From Arthrobacter horti (GTDB lineage: Bacteria > Actinomycetota > Actinomycetes > Actinomycetales > Micrococcaceae), in the NCBI RefSeq assembly GCF_030731045.1, contig NZ_JAVALS010000021.1:1-34999 (forward strand): 34,999 nt of DNA, in the 5' to 3' direction. The notes under the pieces were generated by a model, which was not told the origin of the DNA, did no database searches, and saw only the letters and a program-made list of their open reading frames with translations. The translations under genes and the position numbers were made by a program. Positions 27,734-34,999 of this stretch are shown in pieces. The stretch's first letter is position 1, and every line of letters starts with the position of its first letter.

Positions 27734-29031
27734 GGCCGCGCCGCCAGCATACGGTCCAGCGCCACGCGAGCGCCCACCTGAACGTCCTGGTCCACCACGA
27801 TCCGGTTGACCACGCGGCCCTCCACCAGCTCCTCCAGCACCCAGGCCAGGTACGCGGGGTGGATGCGGTACATGGTGGAGCACGGGCAGATGACCGGGTC
27901 CAGGCAGAAGATGGTGTGCTGCGGGTACTCGGCGGCCAGGCGGTTGACCATGTTGATCTCGGTGCCGATGGCGAAGGTGGTGGGCTCGGCGGCGGCGGCC
28001 ACCGCCTTGCGGATGTGGTCCGTGGATCCGGCGGAGTCCGCGGCGTCCACCACCTCCATAGGGCACTCGGGGTGCACGATCACCGTCACGCCCGGGTGAT
28101 CGATGCGGGCCTGCTCGATCTGAGCCACGGTGAAGCGCTTGTGCACGGAGCAGAAGCCCTGCCACAGGATCACGCGAGCGTCCTCCAGCGTCTGCTCGCT
28201 GTTGCCGCCCAGGTCCTTGCGGGGGTTCCACAGAGGCATGTTCTCCAGCGGCACGCCCATGGCCTTGGCGGTGTTGCGGCCGAGGTGCTGGTCCGGGAAG
28301 AAGAGGACGCGCTGTCCGCGCTCGAACGCCCATTCCAGGACGGTCGCGGCGTTGGAGGAGGTGCAGACGATGCCGCCGTGCTCGCCGCAGAACGCCTTGA
28401 GCGCCGCGGAAGAGTTCATGTAGGTCACGGGGATGACCGGGACGCGGCCCTCAGCATCGGGCTCGGTGCCGTAGATCTCCTCGAGCTGCTCCCAGCACTC
28501 CTGGACCGAGTCGATGTCCGCCATGTCCGCCATGGAGCAGCCGGCCGCCAGGTTGGGCAGGATCACGGCCTGCTCATCGGTGGAGAGGATGTCCGCGGTC
28601 TCCGCCATGAAGTGCACGCCGCAGAACACGATGGCCTCGGCATCCGGGCGGGTGAGCGCCGCGTTGGCGAGCTGGAAGGAATCGCCCACGAAGTCGGCAT
28701 GCTGGATGACCTCGTCACGCTGGTAGAAGTGGCCCAGGATGACGGCGCGGTCGCCGAGCGTGCGCTTGGCGGCGACGATGCGCTCGTGCAGTTCCTCGTC
28801 CGAGGCCTGCTTGTACTCGGCGGGAATCTGCGCTTGGCGCGGCGTAGCGGCGGGCGCCACGTCCTCGCTGGAGGCGCCCGGTCCGTACGCCGGGGCACCC
28901 GCGGCGGCCTCGGCGGCGTCGTACTCCCAAGGGCCCGCGGCGAGTTCGGTGCTGCACGTGCCCGCGGACGCCGGAGCAGACTCCGCCTCGGCGCGGGTGA
29001 TGAGCTGGATGGTGGCGTTGACGCTGCTCAC
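27730..29031 (-). CDS. nadA: quinolinate synthase A
   Basis: This [4Fe-4S] enzyme condenses iminoaspartate with dihydroxyacetone phosphate to give quinolinate. The 433-residue protein has a weakly ordered Ala/Pro/Glu-rich extension of about 85 residues before the core, which begins near YKQASDEELHERI. In the core are VILGHFYQRDEVI, FCGVHFMAETADIL (C137), GIVCTSSNAATVLEW (C223) and VICPCSTMYRIHP (C382, C384), the cysteines available for the cluster. The first two and one of the last pair correspond to the three ligands known in E. coli NadA. The GTG start at 29031 overlaps the nrtR stop as GTGA and has GAGGAA upstream. The N-terminal extension is longer than in E. coli (347 residues). Confidence 0.97.
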   Translation of the reverse strand: MSSVNATIQLITRAEAESAPASAGTCSTELAAGPWEYDAAEAAAGAPAYGPGASSEDVAPAATPRQAQIPAEYKQASDEELHERIVAAKRTLGDRAVILGHFYQRDEVIQHADFVGDSFQLANAALTRPDAEAIVFCGVHFMAETADILSTDEQAVILPNLAAGCSMADMADIDSVQECWEQLEEIYGTEPDAEGRVPVIPVTYMNSSAALKAFCGEHGGIVCTSSNAATVLEWAFERGQRVLFFPDQHLGRNTAKAMGVPLENMPLWNPRKDLGGNSEQTLEDARVILWQGFCSVHKRFTVAQIEQARIDHPGVTVIVHPECPMEVVDAADSAGSTDHIRKAVAAAAEPTTFAIGTEINMVNRLAAEYPQHTIFCLDPVICPCSTMYRIHPAYLAWVLEELVEGRVVNRIVVDQDVQVGARVALDRMLAARP

Positions 29032-29795
29032 GGGGTTCCTCGGTTTTCTGCTGACGTGCTGTTCGGTGCTGTGGTGCTGCTGGGGGCCGGGCCGGTGTAG
29101 CGGTACAGGCGGGGCGGGCGGTGTTTGCCTCCCTGGAGGTACCTGTCGCTGGGCTCGATGCCGGCGGCGTTGGTGACGTGGCGCCGGAAGTTCGCGGGGT
29201 CCAAGGGGCGGTCCAGGACGGCTTCGTAGACCTCCCGGAGCTGAGCCAGGGTGAAGTACTCGCCCAGGAAGTGGTAGGCGATGGAGGCGTACTCCATCTT
29301 GTTCCGCAGCCGCCAGAGCGCGTAGTCCACGATCTCCTGGTGGTCGAAGGCGAGGCCCTGGACCCGGTCCGCCCGGAACCAGCGGACGTTCTCCTCCTCG
29401 CCAGGGAGCTCAGCCTCCTCCGACTGGACCAGGGCCCAGTAGACGATGCTCACCACGCGCTGGGACGGGGACCGGTGCAGGCCACCGAAGGCGTAGAGCT
29501 GCTCCAGGTACCGCGGGGCCAGGCCAGTGGTCTCCAGAAGATTGCGGGAGGCGGCCTCCTGCAGGGATTCGTCGTGGACCAACGGGCCGCCGGGCAGCGC
29601 CCACTGCCCCTTGAACGGCTCGCGGATGCGGCGGACCAGTGGCAGCCAGAGGGTGGGGCGGCCGGAGTTCACACTCGGTTTGAGCGCGAAGATGACGGTG
29701 GAGATCGCCAGGGCCGGCGGGGCCATCCGCCGCTCGGCGATGTTGCCCGACGGGTTGGGAAGCACGGCCGCCGCGTGCTGATACCACTCGCTCAT
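29028..29795 (-). CDS. nrtR: NrtR, Nudix-related transcriptional regulator of NAD metabolism
   Basis: This 255-residue repressor has an N-terminal Nudix-like domain (about 30-150) and a C-terminal winged helix (about 170-235: FTLAQLREVYEAVLDRPLDPANFRRHV). This layout defines NrtR, which represses NAD biosynthesis genes and responds to ADP-ribose. The Nudix box GPLVHDE-SLQEAAS-RNLLETTGL departs from GX5EX7REUXEEXGU: Asn replaces the first RE glutamate and Thr the last EE glutamate. Hydrolase activity is therefore probably lost while ligand binding may remain. The ATG at 29795 has AGGAGG 7 bases away; a GTG two codons earlier lies on the ribosome site and is rejected. It is the first gene of the operon and overlaps nadA by 4 bases. 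Its predicted operator lies just upstream, indicating autoregulation. Confidence 0.93.
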   Translation of the reverse strand: MSEWYQHAAAVLPNPSGNIAERRMAPPALAISTVIFALKPSVNSGRPTLWLPLVRRIREPFKGQWALPGGPLVHDESLQEAASRNLLETTGLAPRYLEQLYAFGGLHRSPSQRVVSIVYWALVQSEEAELPGEEENVRWFRADRVQGLAFDHQEIVDYALWRLRNKMEYASIAYHFLGEYFTLAQLREVYEAVLDRPLDPANFRRHVTNAAGIEPSDRYLQGGKHRPPRLYRYTGPAPSSTTAPNSTSAENRGTP

Positions 29796-29809
29796 GACCA
29801 CACCTCCTT

Positions 29810-29834
29810 AGTTAGGGTCACATTGACTCTAACT
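29810..29834. promoter_or_regulatory. predicted NrtR operator
   Basis: AGTTAGGGTCA (29810-29820), spacer CAT, then TGACTCTAACT (29824-29834) is an 11-3-11 inverted repeat with one mismatched position. It lies between the predicted -10 and the ribosome binding site of nrtR. Its GTCA-N3-TGAC core agrees with known actinobacterial NrtR-type sites. Binding here would block transcription of nrtR-nadABC and possibly influence the divergent hydrolase gene. Confidence 0.82.
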
Positions 29835-29835
29835 C

Positions 29836-29865
29836 AGAGTATCGCTCCTCCAAGGCTCGGCACAA
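29836..29865 (-). promoter_or_regulatory. promoter of the nrtR-nadABC operon
   Basis: On the minus strand TTGTGC (29860-29865) and TACTCT (29836-29841) are separated by 18 bases, each matching 4 of 6 consensus positions. The start would fall at or inside the inverted repeat at 29810-29834. Confidence 0.55.
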
Positions 29866-29950
29866 TGTGACGTGGATCCCCGATTCCCCGGCGACTACAG
29901 TGGGGATGACGGGCCGGGAGCGGTCCGAGCCATCCAGGAGGGAGACCGGA

Positions 29951-30775
29951 ATGTCCCGGCACAGCGGCCAGAGTCATCCGCACACGGTGGAGGGCGTGGA
30001 CCCCCATCTGAACGTCCAGGTCTTCCGCCCGGAGCACGACGCCGGCCTGCCGCCCGTGCTGCTCATCCACGGCTTCTCCTCCAGCATCGAGCTGAACTGG
30101 GTGAACACCGGCTGGGTGCGGGAACTGCAGCGCGCCGGACGCTGGGCGATCGCGATGGACCTGCCGGGCCACGGCTCCAGCGAGGCCCCCGCGGACATGG
30201 ACTCCTACTCCCCCGGCAAGATCCGCGCGGATCTCCTGCAGGCCGTCACCGACGCGGGTGCCCGTCCGATCCAGGACGGCGACCGCTCCAGCGGCCTGGA
30301 CGTGGTGGGCTACTCACTGGGCGGACGGATCGGCTGGGAGATCGCCGGGACGCAGCGTGGCCTGGTGCGCCGTGTGGTCCTGGGCGGACCGAGCCACAAC
30401 GACCCGCTCGCAGAGTTCGACGTGGTGGCGGCCCAGCAGTACCTGGCGGATGGGACCCCGATCGCGGACGCCTCCACGGCCGCATTGCTCAAGATGGCGC
30501 AGCTGGTGCCGAGCAACAACATCTTCGCGTTCCTGACCCTGATCGAGGCCGCCAAGGTGGAGCCGTTCGACCCGACCGACGCCGTGCCGCACCAGGACAT
30601 CCTCCTGGTGGCCGGGGCCGAGGACCCCCGCTCGGCCTCGCTGGACATGCTCGCCTCGCTGGTCAACGGCGCCGGAGGTCACGCCGAGACGGTCCTGGTG
30701 CCGGGCCGGAACCACACCAACACCACCACCAGCCGCGCGTTCAAGGATGCGGCGCTGGAGTTCCTGGCCCGCTAA
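29951..30775 (+). CDS. alpha/beta-fold hydrolase
   Basis: This 274-residue cytoplasmic serine hydrolase has the oxyanion-hole segment LLIHGFSSS (residues 37-45), AMDLPGHGSS, the nucleophile elbow VVGYSLGGRIG (S122), an acid in LLVAGAEDPRS and the catalytic histidine in GRNHTNTTT. All three triad positions are present, so it should be active as an esterase, lactonase or similar enzyme. The substrate cannot be told. The ATG at 29951 has AGGAGGG about 9 bases upstream; the longer open frame from 29867 starts between the NAD operon promoter and this gene and lacks a ribosome site. A TACAGT at 29896-29901 may be its -10. Its TAA stop overlaps the stop of the convergent MFS gene. Confidence 0.9.
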   Translation: MSRHSGQSHPHTVEGVDPHLNVQVFRPEHDAGLPPVLLIHGFSSSIELNWVNTGWVRELQRAGRWAIAMDLPGHGSSEAPADMDSYSPGKIRADLLQAVTDAGARPIQDGDRSSGLDVVGYSLGGRIGWEIAGTQRGLVRRVVLGGPSHNDPLAEFDVVAAQQYLADGTPIADASTAALLKMAQLVPSNNIFAFLTLIEAAKVEPFDPTDAVPHQDILLVAGAEDPRSASLDMLASLVNGAGGHAETVLVPGRNHTNTTTSRAFKDAALEFLAR

Positions 30776-32085
30776 ACCACCCGCCGCAGGGTCCGCGCTG
30801 CCAGCACGCCGAGCAGGACCAGGAGCACGGACGCCACACCGGGCACCAGGAACGCCGGGTGGGAGCCACCCCACTGGGCCGCGGCGCCGGCCACGGCATA
30901 GCCGAGCGCCGTTCCGGCCACGATGCCGCTGGACAGCGCCGTCATGACGGTGGAGAGGCGTCCCGCGGGCGCCACCTGCGCGCCGATGGCGAAGACGGTG
31001 ACCATCATGGGCCCCACGGCCATGCCCAGGACCAGCAGGACCGGGATCACGGTCCCCAGGTCCAGAGGCAGCAGGAAGAGCGCACTGCCGATCACGAGCA
31101 GCGCGGCACAGGTGACCCAGCGGGCACCGTGGCCGAAACGCTCCGGCCACGCGGCGATGGACAGCGCGACGACGGCGGAGCTGAGGCCCATGGCCGAGTA
31201 CAGCAGACCGGCCAGTTCAGGGTCGGCGAACTCGCCTGCGAAGGCGCTCAGCGCAGCCTGGGTTCCGCCGAAGAAGGTGCCCATGCACACCATGGCGAGC
31301 ACGGCGAGCGGCACCATCAGCGCACGGAGGCGTCCCGCGCCGGGAGCCTCCGGCGTCGTCGTCGGCGATGCGGCGGCGTCCGGATGTCCGGCGGGGAGCG
31401 CCGCCGTCGCGCTCGGATGGAGGGCGAAGAGCGGCACGAGCACGAGCGTCAGGGCCGCCGCCAGAACGAGCGGGAGCCAGGGAGCCAGGAACGCGGCGAG
31501 GACGCCCACCAGGGCAGGGCCGAGGACGAAAGTCAGCTCATCGGTGGTGCCTTCGAAGGACATGGCGACGTCGTTCATTCCGGCACGGGAGCCCGGGCGC
31601 CGGCCGATGAGTGCGATCCAGCGGACGCGGGAGAGTGGGCCGACCTGCGGGCAGGTCAAGCCACTGGCGAAGGCGGCCACGACGACGGCGGGGACGGACG
31701 GGTCCTGACCGGCCAGGCAGGAGATCAGCAGGAAGGCCAGGGCAGCGACATTGGCCGCGGCGTAGGCCAGAAGAACCCTGCGCTGGCCGAGCCGGTCGGC
31801 GAGCATGCCGACGACGGGCGCCCCCAGCGCGGACCCGATGCCGACCGCCCCGGCGGCCAGGCCGGCCGTGGCGTACGAGTGAGTGACCGCGGTGACCAGG
31901 CTCATGGCCCCGATGGTCAGCATGGCCAGCGGGAGCCGGGCGAACATGGTCAGGAGCATGTACCAACCGCCGCTGAGGCGCGGAAGCTGGGCGTACTGCC
32001 GGAACATCCCGGCCACACGTTCCCAGGGTGAGACGGACGGGGGCGGGGTGTGGACGTCGGAGGGGGTGCGCGAAGGCGCTGTCAT
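30772..32085 (-). CDS. MFS transporter
   Basis: This 437-residue major facilitator superfamily protein has about 12 hydrophobic segments in two halves, separated by a cytoplasmic loop near residues 225-250 (HPSATAALPAGHPDAAASPTT). The first half has the motif-A-like GMLADRLGQRRVLL between TM2 and TM3. The SFEGTTDELTFVLGPALVG segment (TM5, motif C region) resembles drug or sugar efflux members. The substrate is not predictable. The ATG at 32085 has GGAG about 11 bases upstream. The gene is convergent with the hydrolase, and the two stop codons share bases, so any terminator must lie inside the coding sequence of the opposite gene. Confidence 0.9.
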   Translation of the reverse strand: MTAPSRTPSDVHTPPPSVSPWERVAGMFRQYAQLPRLSGGWYMLLTMFARLPLAMLTIGAMSLVTAVTHSYATAGLAAGAVGIGSALGAPVVGMLADRLGQRRVLLAYAAANVAALAFLLISCLAGQDPSVPAVVVAAFASGLTCPQVGPLSRVRWIALIGRRPGSRAGMNDVAMSFEGTTDELTFVLGPALVGVLAAFLAPWLPLVLAAALTLVLVPLFALHPSATAALPAGHPDAAASPTTTPEAPGAGRLRALMVPLAVLAMVCMGTFFGGTQAALSAFAGEFADPELAGLLYSAMGLSSAVVALSIAAWPERFGHGARWVTCAALLVIGSALFLLPLDLGTVIPVLLVLGMAVGPMMVTVFAIGAQVAPAGRLSTVMTALSSGIVAGTALGYAVAGAAAQWGGSHPAFLVPGVASVLLVLLGVLAARTLRRVV

Positions 32086-32234
32086 GAGGGCTGGGCTCCT
32101 GAGGGAAGTGATGCGTCAAAGCAGTGTGCACCGTCCCTACCACCCGATGCACCGGACCCTTTGTACTTCCCCAAGTATAGGTGTCGGCCGGGATCGATAC
32201 AGTGGAGCAGACGACGGCGAAAGGACTCCCGGAC
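32086..32234. promoter_or_regulatory. divergent promoter region between the MFS and DUF2130 genes
   Basis: The 149-base gap holds TATACT on the minus strand (complement of AGTATA at 32174-32179) and an overlapping TATAGG on the plus strand, so two -10 elements may overlap. A 14-bp palindrome, TACTTCCCCAAGTA (32164-32177), is centred there. No convincing -35 elements are seen, and the assignments are tentative. Confidence 0.35.
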
Positions 32235-33674
32235 ATGCATGAACTCATCTGCCCGCACTGCGATAAGGCCTTCACGATCGATGAGGCGGGGTACGCGGAC
32301 ATCGTCAAGCAGGTCCGGGACCGCGAGTTCGACACGGCATTGCACGAGCGCCTGGAGATCGCGGCCCGGGAGAAGTCGGACGCCGTGGCCCTCGCGGAGA
32401 CCAAGGCCGCCAGTGAGCTTCAGCAGGCGGAGGCTGCCAAGAACGCCGAGATCCAGGAGCTGAAGGCGAAGCTCGACGCCGGCCGCAGCGAGCAGGAGAT
32501 CGCCGTCACCAAGGCGGTGAGCGCGGCGGAGAGGCAGCGGGACGCACTCGAGGCAGCGCTGGCACAGGCGAAGCAGGAGAGCCAGACCGCGCTGGTGCTC
32601 GCCGAGGCGAAGCTCCGCAGTGAGATGCAGGCCACGGCTTCCGCGAAGGACTCCCAGATCCAGGAGCTGAAGGCAAGGCTCGACGCCGGAGAGACGGCTA
32701 AGCAGCTGGCCGTCACGCAGGCGGTCGGTACCGTTGAGAAGGAGCGGGACGAGCTGAAGACCGGCCTGGAGCTGGCGCGGATGGAGAAGCAGCTGTCCGA
32801 ACAGGCGCTCACGGAGAAGTTCGCTTTGGACCGCAAGGACCTCGAATCGGAGATCGAGCGGCTGCGGGACATGAAGGCGCGCCTTTCCACGAAGATGGTG
32901 GGCGAGACCCTGGAACAGCACTGCGAAACGGAATTCAACCGGATCCGGTCCACGGCGTTCCCCACCGCCTATTTCGAGAAGGACAACGACGCCAGCTCCG
33001 GCAGCAAGGGCGACTACGTCTTCCGCGATTCGGACCCTGCGGGCACGGAGATCGTCTCCATCATGTTCGAGATGAAGAACGAGAACGACACCACGGCCAC
33101 CAAGCACAAGAACGAGGACTTCTTCAAGGAACTCGACAAGGACCGCACGGAGAAGGGCTGCGAGTACGCCGTCCTGGTCTCCCTGCTGGAGCCGGAGAAC
33201 GAGTTCTACAACAGCGGCATCGCGGACGTCTCCTATCGGTACCCGAAGATGTACGTGATCCGTCCGCAGTTCTTCATCCCCATGATCTCGTTGCTCCGGA
33301 ACGCCGCGCTCAGTTCGCTCAAGTACAAGCAGGAGCTCGAATCGGTGAAGGCCCAGAACGTGGACATCACCAACTTCGAGAATGAGCTGGACGACTTCAA
33401 GGCCCGATTCGGGAAGAACTATGAGCTCGCGTCCCGCCGCTTCCATGAGGCGATCGACCAGATCGACAAGTCCATCGCCCAGCTCCAGAAGGTCAAGGAA
33501 TCGCTGCAGGGCTCGGAGCGGAATCTGCGGCTCGCCAATGACAAGGCGCAGGACGTGACCATCAAGAAGCTGACGCGTGGCAACCCGACCATGGCGGCGA
33601 AGTTCGCGGAGCTGGATCGCGTCCTCCCGTCGGCGGACGGCGAGGTCCAGACGGAGCTGCCCGGCCTGTCGTAA
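32235..33674 (+). CDS. DUF2130 family coiled-coil protein with N-terminal CxxC motif and PD-(D/E)XK-like core
   Basis: This 479-residue cytoplasmic protein begins [13 protein letters not shown], a single CxxC that may bind zinc with other residues. A long coiled coil follows (about residues 40-230). It contains a tandem 69-residue duplication: units at about 50-118 and 119-187, each with IQELKA[KR]LDAG. The conserved domain (about 235-385) includes [14 protein letters not shown] and [12 protein letters not shown]...ExK arrangement like this is seen in PD-(D/E)XK nuclease folds, and DUF2130 proteins have been suggested to relate to such nucleases. The C-terminus is again helical. The ATG at 32235 has AAAGGA about 9 bases away; an in-frame GTG at 32181 lacks one. 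The biological role of the family is unknown to me. Confidence 0.88.
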   Translation: MHELICPHCDKAFTIDEAGYADIVKQVRDREFDTALHERLEIAAREKSDAVALAETKAASELQQAEAAKNAEIQELKAKLDAGRSEQEIAVTKAVSAAERQRDALEAALAQAKQESQTALVLAEAKLRSEMQATASAKDSQIQELKARLDAGETAKQLAVTQAVGTVEKERDELKTGLELARMEKQLSEQALTEKFALDRKDLESEIERLRDMKARLSTKMVGETLEQHCETEFNRIRSTAFPTAYFEKDNDASSGSKGDYVFRDSDPAGTEIVSIMFEMKNENDTTATKHKNEDFFKELDKDRTEKGCEYAVLVSLLEPENEFYNSGIADVSYRYPKMYVIRPQFFIPMISLLRNAALSSLKYKQELESVKAQNVDITNFENELDDFKARFGKNYELASRRFHEAIDQIDKSIAQLQKVKESLQGSERNLRLANDKAQDVTIKKLTRGNPTMAAKFAELDRVLPSADGEVQTELPGLS

Positions 33675-33740
33675 GGGGTTCCGCGTGGTGCTGGTGTGGC
33701 TGGTGTAAACAATGTCAGTCGCCCTGAGGATGATGGGGTC

Positions 33741-34999
33741 ATGGAAGCGGAGAGCAGCACGAGCGGGGTTCCGGGGGCCGGGCAGGTGCCCGGTTTCACG
33801 GGAGCACCCGGGGATTCGGGTGTGCTGGGCTCGCTCAGTGCGCTGACGTCGGCGATCGTGGCGGCGGATCGGGGGATCGCGCAGTTGCAGGCGGGCCGGG
33901 AGCTGCTGCTGGCCATGGCGGTGGAACTTTCCCACGGGCTGATCGACGACGACGGCGCGGCTGGGCCGGGCGGGGATCCGTTCGGGGCGGCGCGGGCGGT
34001 GGAGTTGGCGGAGCGTTCGGTCGCGGCGGAGATCGCCACCGCGACCCGGACCAGTGACCGGGCCATCCAGCACCAGATGGGCGCCGCCGTGGAGCTCGTG
34101 GAGCGCTTCCCCGCCACCCTTCAGGCCTTTTCTCAGGGGCGGATCAGTGCCGCGCATGTGCGGGTGATCCGGGACGCCGGGACCGTGATCGAGGACCCGG
34201 CCGCCCGGGCCCGGTACGAGGCCGCGGTCCTGCCCGTGGCCGAGGTCCAGGCACCCGGGCGGGTGCGCAGGCACGCGGCCCGGGAAGCCGAGAAAGCCCA
34301 ACCCGAACCCCTGAACATCCGGCATGAGCGCGCCTGCGAACAGCGCCGGGTCTGGCTGAATCCGTTGCCGGATGGAATGGCCGAGCTCGGGGCCGTGCTG
34401 CCCGCCACCCTCGCGCACGGAGTCTTCGGACGGCTGACCACCCTGGCCAAGGTGCGTGAAGAAACCGCCTCTGGGGCAGACACCGCAGAGTCCCGGACCC
34501 GGGATCAGCTCCGCGCCGACCTCCTCTCAGATCTGCTCCTGCACGGCGCCCCGAGCGGTCACGACACCCCGGACGGGCTCCTGGCAGGCATCAGCGCCCG
34601 GGTCGAGGTCACGGTGCCGGTGCTGACCTTGATTGGTGACGAGACTCATGAGCCGGTGGCGGCGGAGCTGAACGGCCGGCATCCCATCGACCCGGACACC
34701 GCACGTCTCCTGGCCGGTGGTGTGTCCGCGTGGAACCGGGTCCTGACCGACCCGATCAGCGGGGCGGTGTTGGCTGTGGACCGGTACCGTCCCAGTGAAG
34801 ACCTCCAACGGCTCCTGCACGCCCGGGACTCCCGCTGCCGCTTCCCCGGCTGCAACCTCCCCGCCAACGAGCTGGACCTGGACCACACCCAGGACGCCGC
34901 CCACGGCGGCCCCACCACCCTGGGCAACCTCGCCGGACTCTGCCGCCGCCACCACGTCCTGAAACACCACACCCGCTGGAGCGTGAAACAAGCAGGACC
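33741..34999 (+). CDS. DUF222 / HNH endonuclease family protein (13E12 type), 3' end cut off by the window
   Basis: An open frame starts at an ATG (33741) and runs off the window after 419 codons with no stop. The N-terminal two thirds match the DUF222 type: ALTSAIVAADRGIAQLQAGREL, then SVAAEIATATRTSDRAIQHQM and FSQGRISAAHVRVIRDAG. The C-terminal part is an HNH module: RDSRCRFPGCNLPANELDLDH, then AAHGGPT, LGNLAGLCRRHH and LKHH. CxxxxC and the D-H...N...H-H residues are all present. Such genes are abundant and multicopy in Micrococcaceae and mycobacteria, and are thought to encode nucleases associated with mobile or repetitive elements. GAGGA lies about 12 bases upstream, a weak ribosome site. 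The stop and any missing C-terminal tail lie beyond the edge. Confidence 0.92.
   Translation, partial: MEAESSTSGVPGAGQVPGFTGAPGDSGVLGSLSALTSAIVAADRGIAQLQAGRELLLAMAVELSHGLIDDDGAAGPGGDPFGAARAVELAERSVAAEIATATRTSDRAIQHQMGAAVELVERFPATLQAFSQGRISAAHVRVIRDAGTVIEDPAARARYEAAVLPVAEVQAPGRVRRHAAREAEKAQPEPLNIRHERACEQRRVWLNPLPDGMAELGAVLPATLAHGVFGRLTTLAKVREETASGADTAESRTRDQLRADLLSDLLLHGAPSGHDTPDGLLAGISARVEVTVPVLTLIGDETHEPVAAELNGRHPIDPDTARLLAGGVSAWNRVLTDPISGAVLAVDRYRPSEDLQRLLHARDSRCRFPGCNLPANELDLDHTQDAAHGGPTTLGNLAGLCRRHHVLKHHTRWSVKQAG

Noticed and set aside
32164..32177. TACTTCCCCAAGTA as a firm operator
   Set aside because: The arms are only 5 bp and the flanks do not extend the symmetry, so it is noted within the promoter region only.

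Overview
The window is high-GC, densely coded DNA from an actinobacterium. A member of the Micrococcaceae close to Arthrobacter is the best guess. The reasons are strong GC bias at third codon positions, many GTG starts, a DUF222/HNH (13E12-type) gene, a lone malate:quinone oxidoreductase, an NrtR-nadABC operon and an ilvB-ilvN-ilvC-serA order. The taxon is inferred from gene content, not from a marker search. Most of the window is core metabolism. I see no CRISPR array, prophage or complete insertion sequence.

Layout. (1) 1-5.4 kb, minus strand: the 5' end of a cut-off gene, metG, and a two-gene ABC exporter (ATPase plus a 931-residue FtsX/MacB-type permease). (2) 5.5-12.9 kb, minus strand: a branched-chain amino acid and serine block, transcribed ilvD, then a 15-codon leader peptide with attenuator, then ilvB-ilvN-ilvC, then serA. 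(3) 13.1-17.3 kb, plus strand: tRNA-Lys(CTT), a Bcp-type peroxiredoxin, tRNA-Leu(TAG), an orphan peptide-binding lipoprotein and mqo. (4) 17.4-22.2 kb, plus strand: an AcrB/SwrC-like RND permease, then a luciferase-like monooxygenase with its MarR-family regulator. (5) 22.3-23.8 kb: a GtrA-like membrane protein facing a gene of unknown function with lower GC and a TTG start. (6) 23.9-29.8 kb, minus strand: nrtR-nadA-nadB-nadC-cysteine desulfurase, in which every junction is a 4-base stop/start overlap. (7) 29.9-35 kb: an alpha/beta hydrolase, an MFS transporter overlapping it tail to tail, a DUF2130 coiled-coil protein and a 3'-truncated DUF222/HNH gene.

How the parts work together. IlvB/IlvN, IlvC and IlvD carry out successive steps of valine, leucine and isoleucine synthesis. 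The leader peptide has 7 Val/Ile/Leu codons out of 15 and precedes a strong intrinsic terminator, which fits attenuation by charged branched-chain tRNAs. NadB and NadA make quinolinate and NadC converts it to nicotinate mononucleotide. The desulfurase at the end of that operon probably supplies sulfur for the NadA iron-sulfur cluster. NrtR, the first gene, has a near-perfect 11-3-11 inverted repeat at its own promoter, which fits autoregulation of the NAD operon.

The features most worth a second look are regulatory or evolutionary. They are the 16-bp palindrome that fills the predicted spacer of the monooxygenase/marR promoter, the ilv attenuator, the NrtR operator together with a degenerate Nudix box, an 18-bp tandem duplication at the nadB/nadC junction, a 69-residue internal duplication in the DUF2130 protein, and the unknown gene at 22.8-23.8 kb. 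No clearly new multi-gene system was found.
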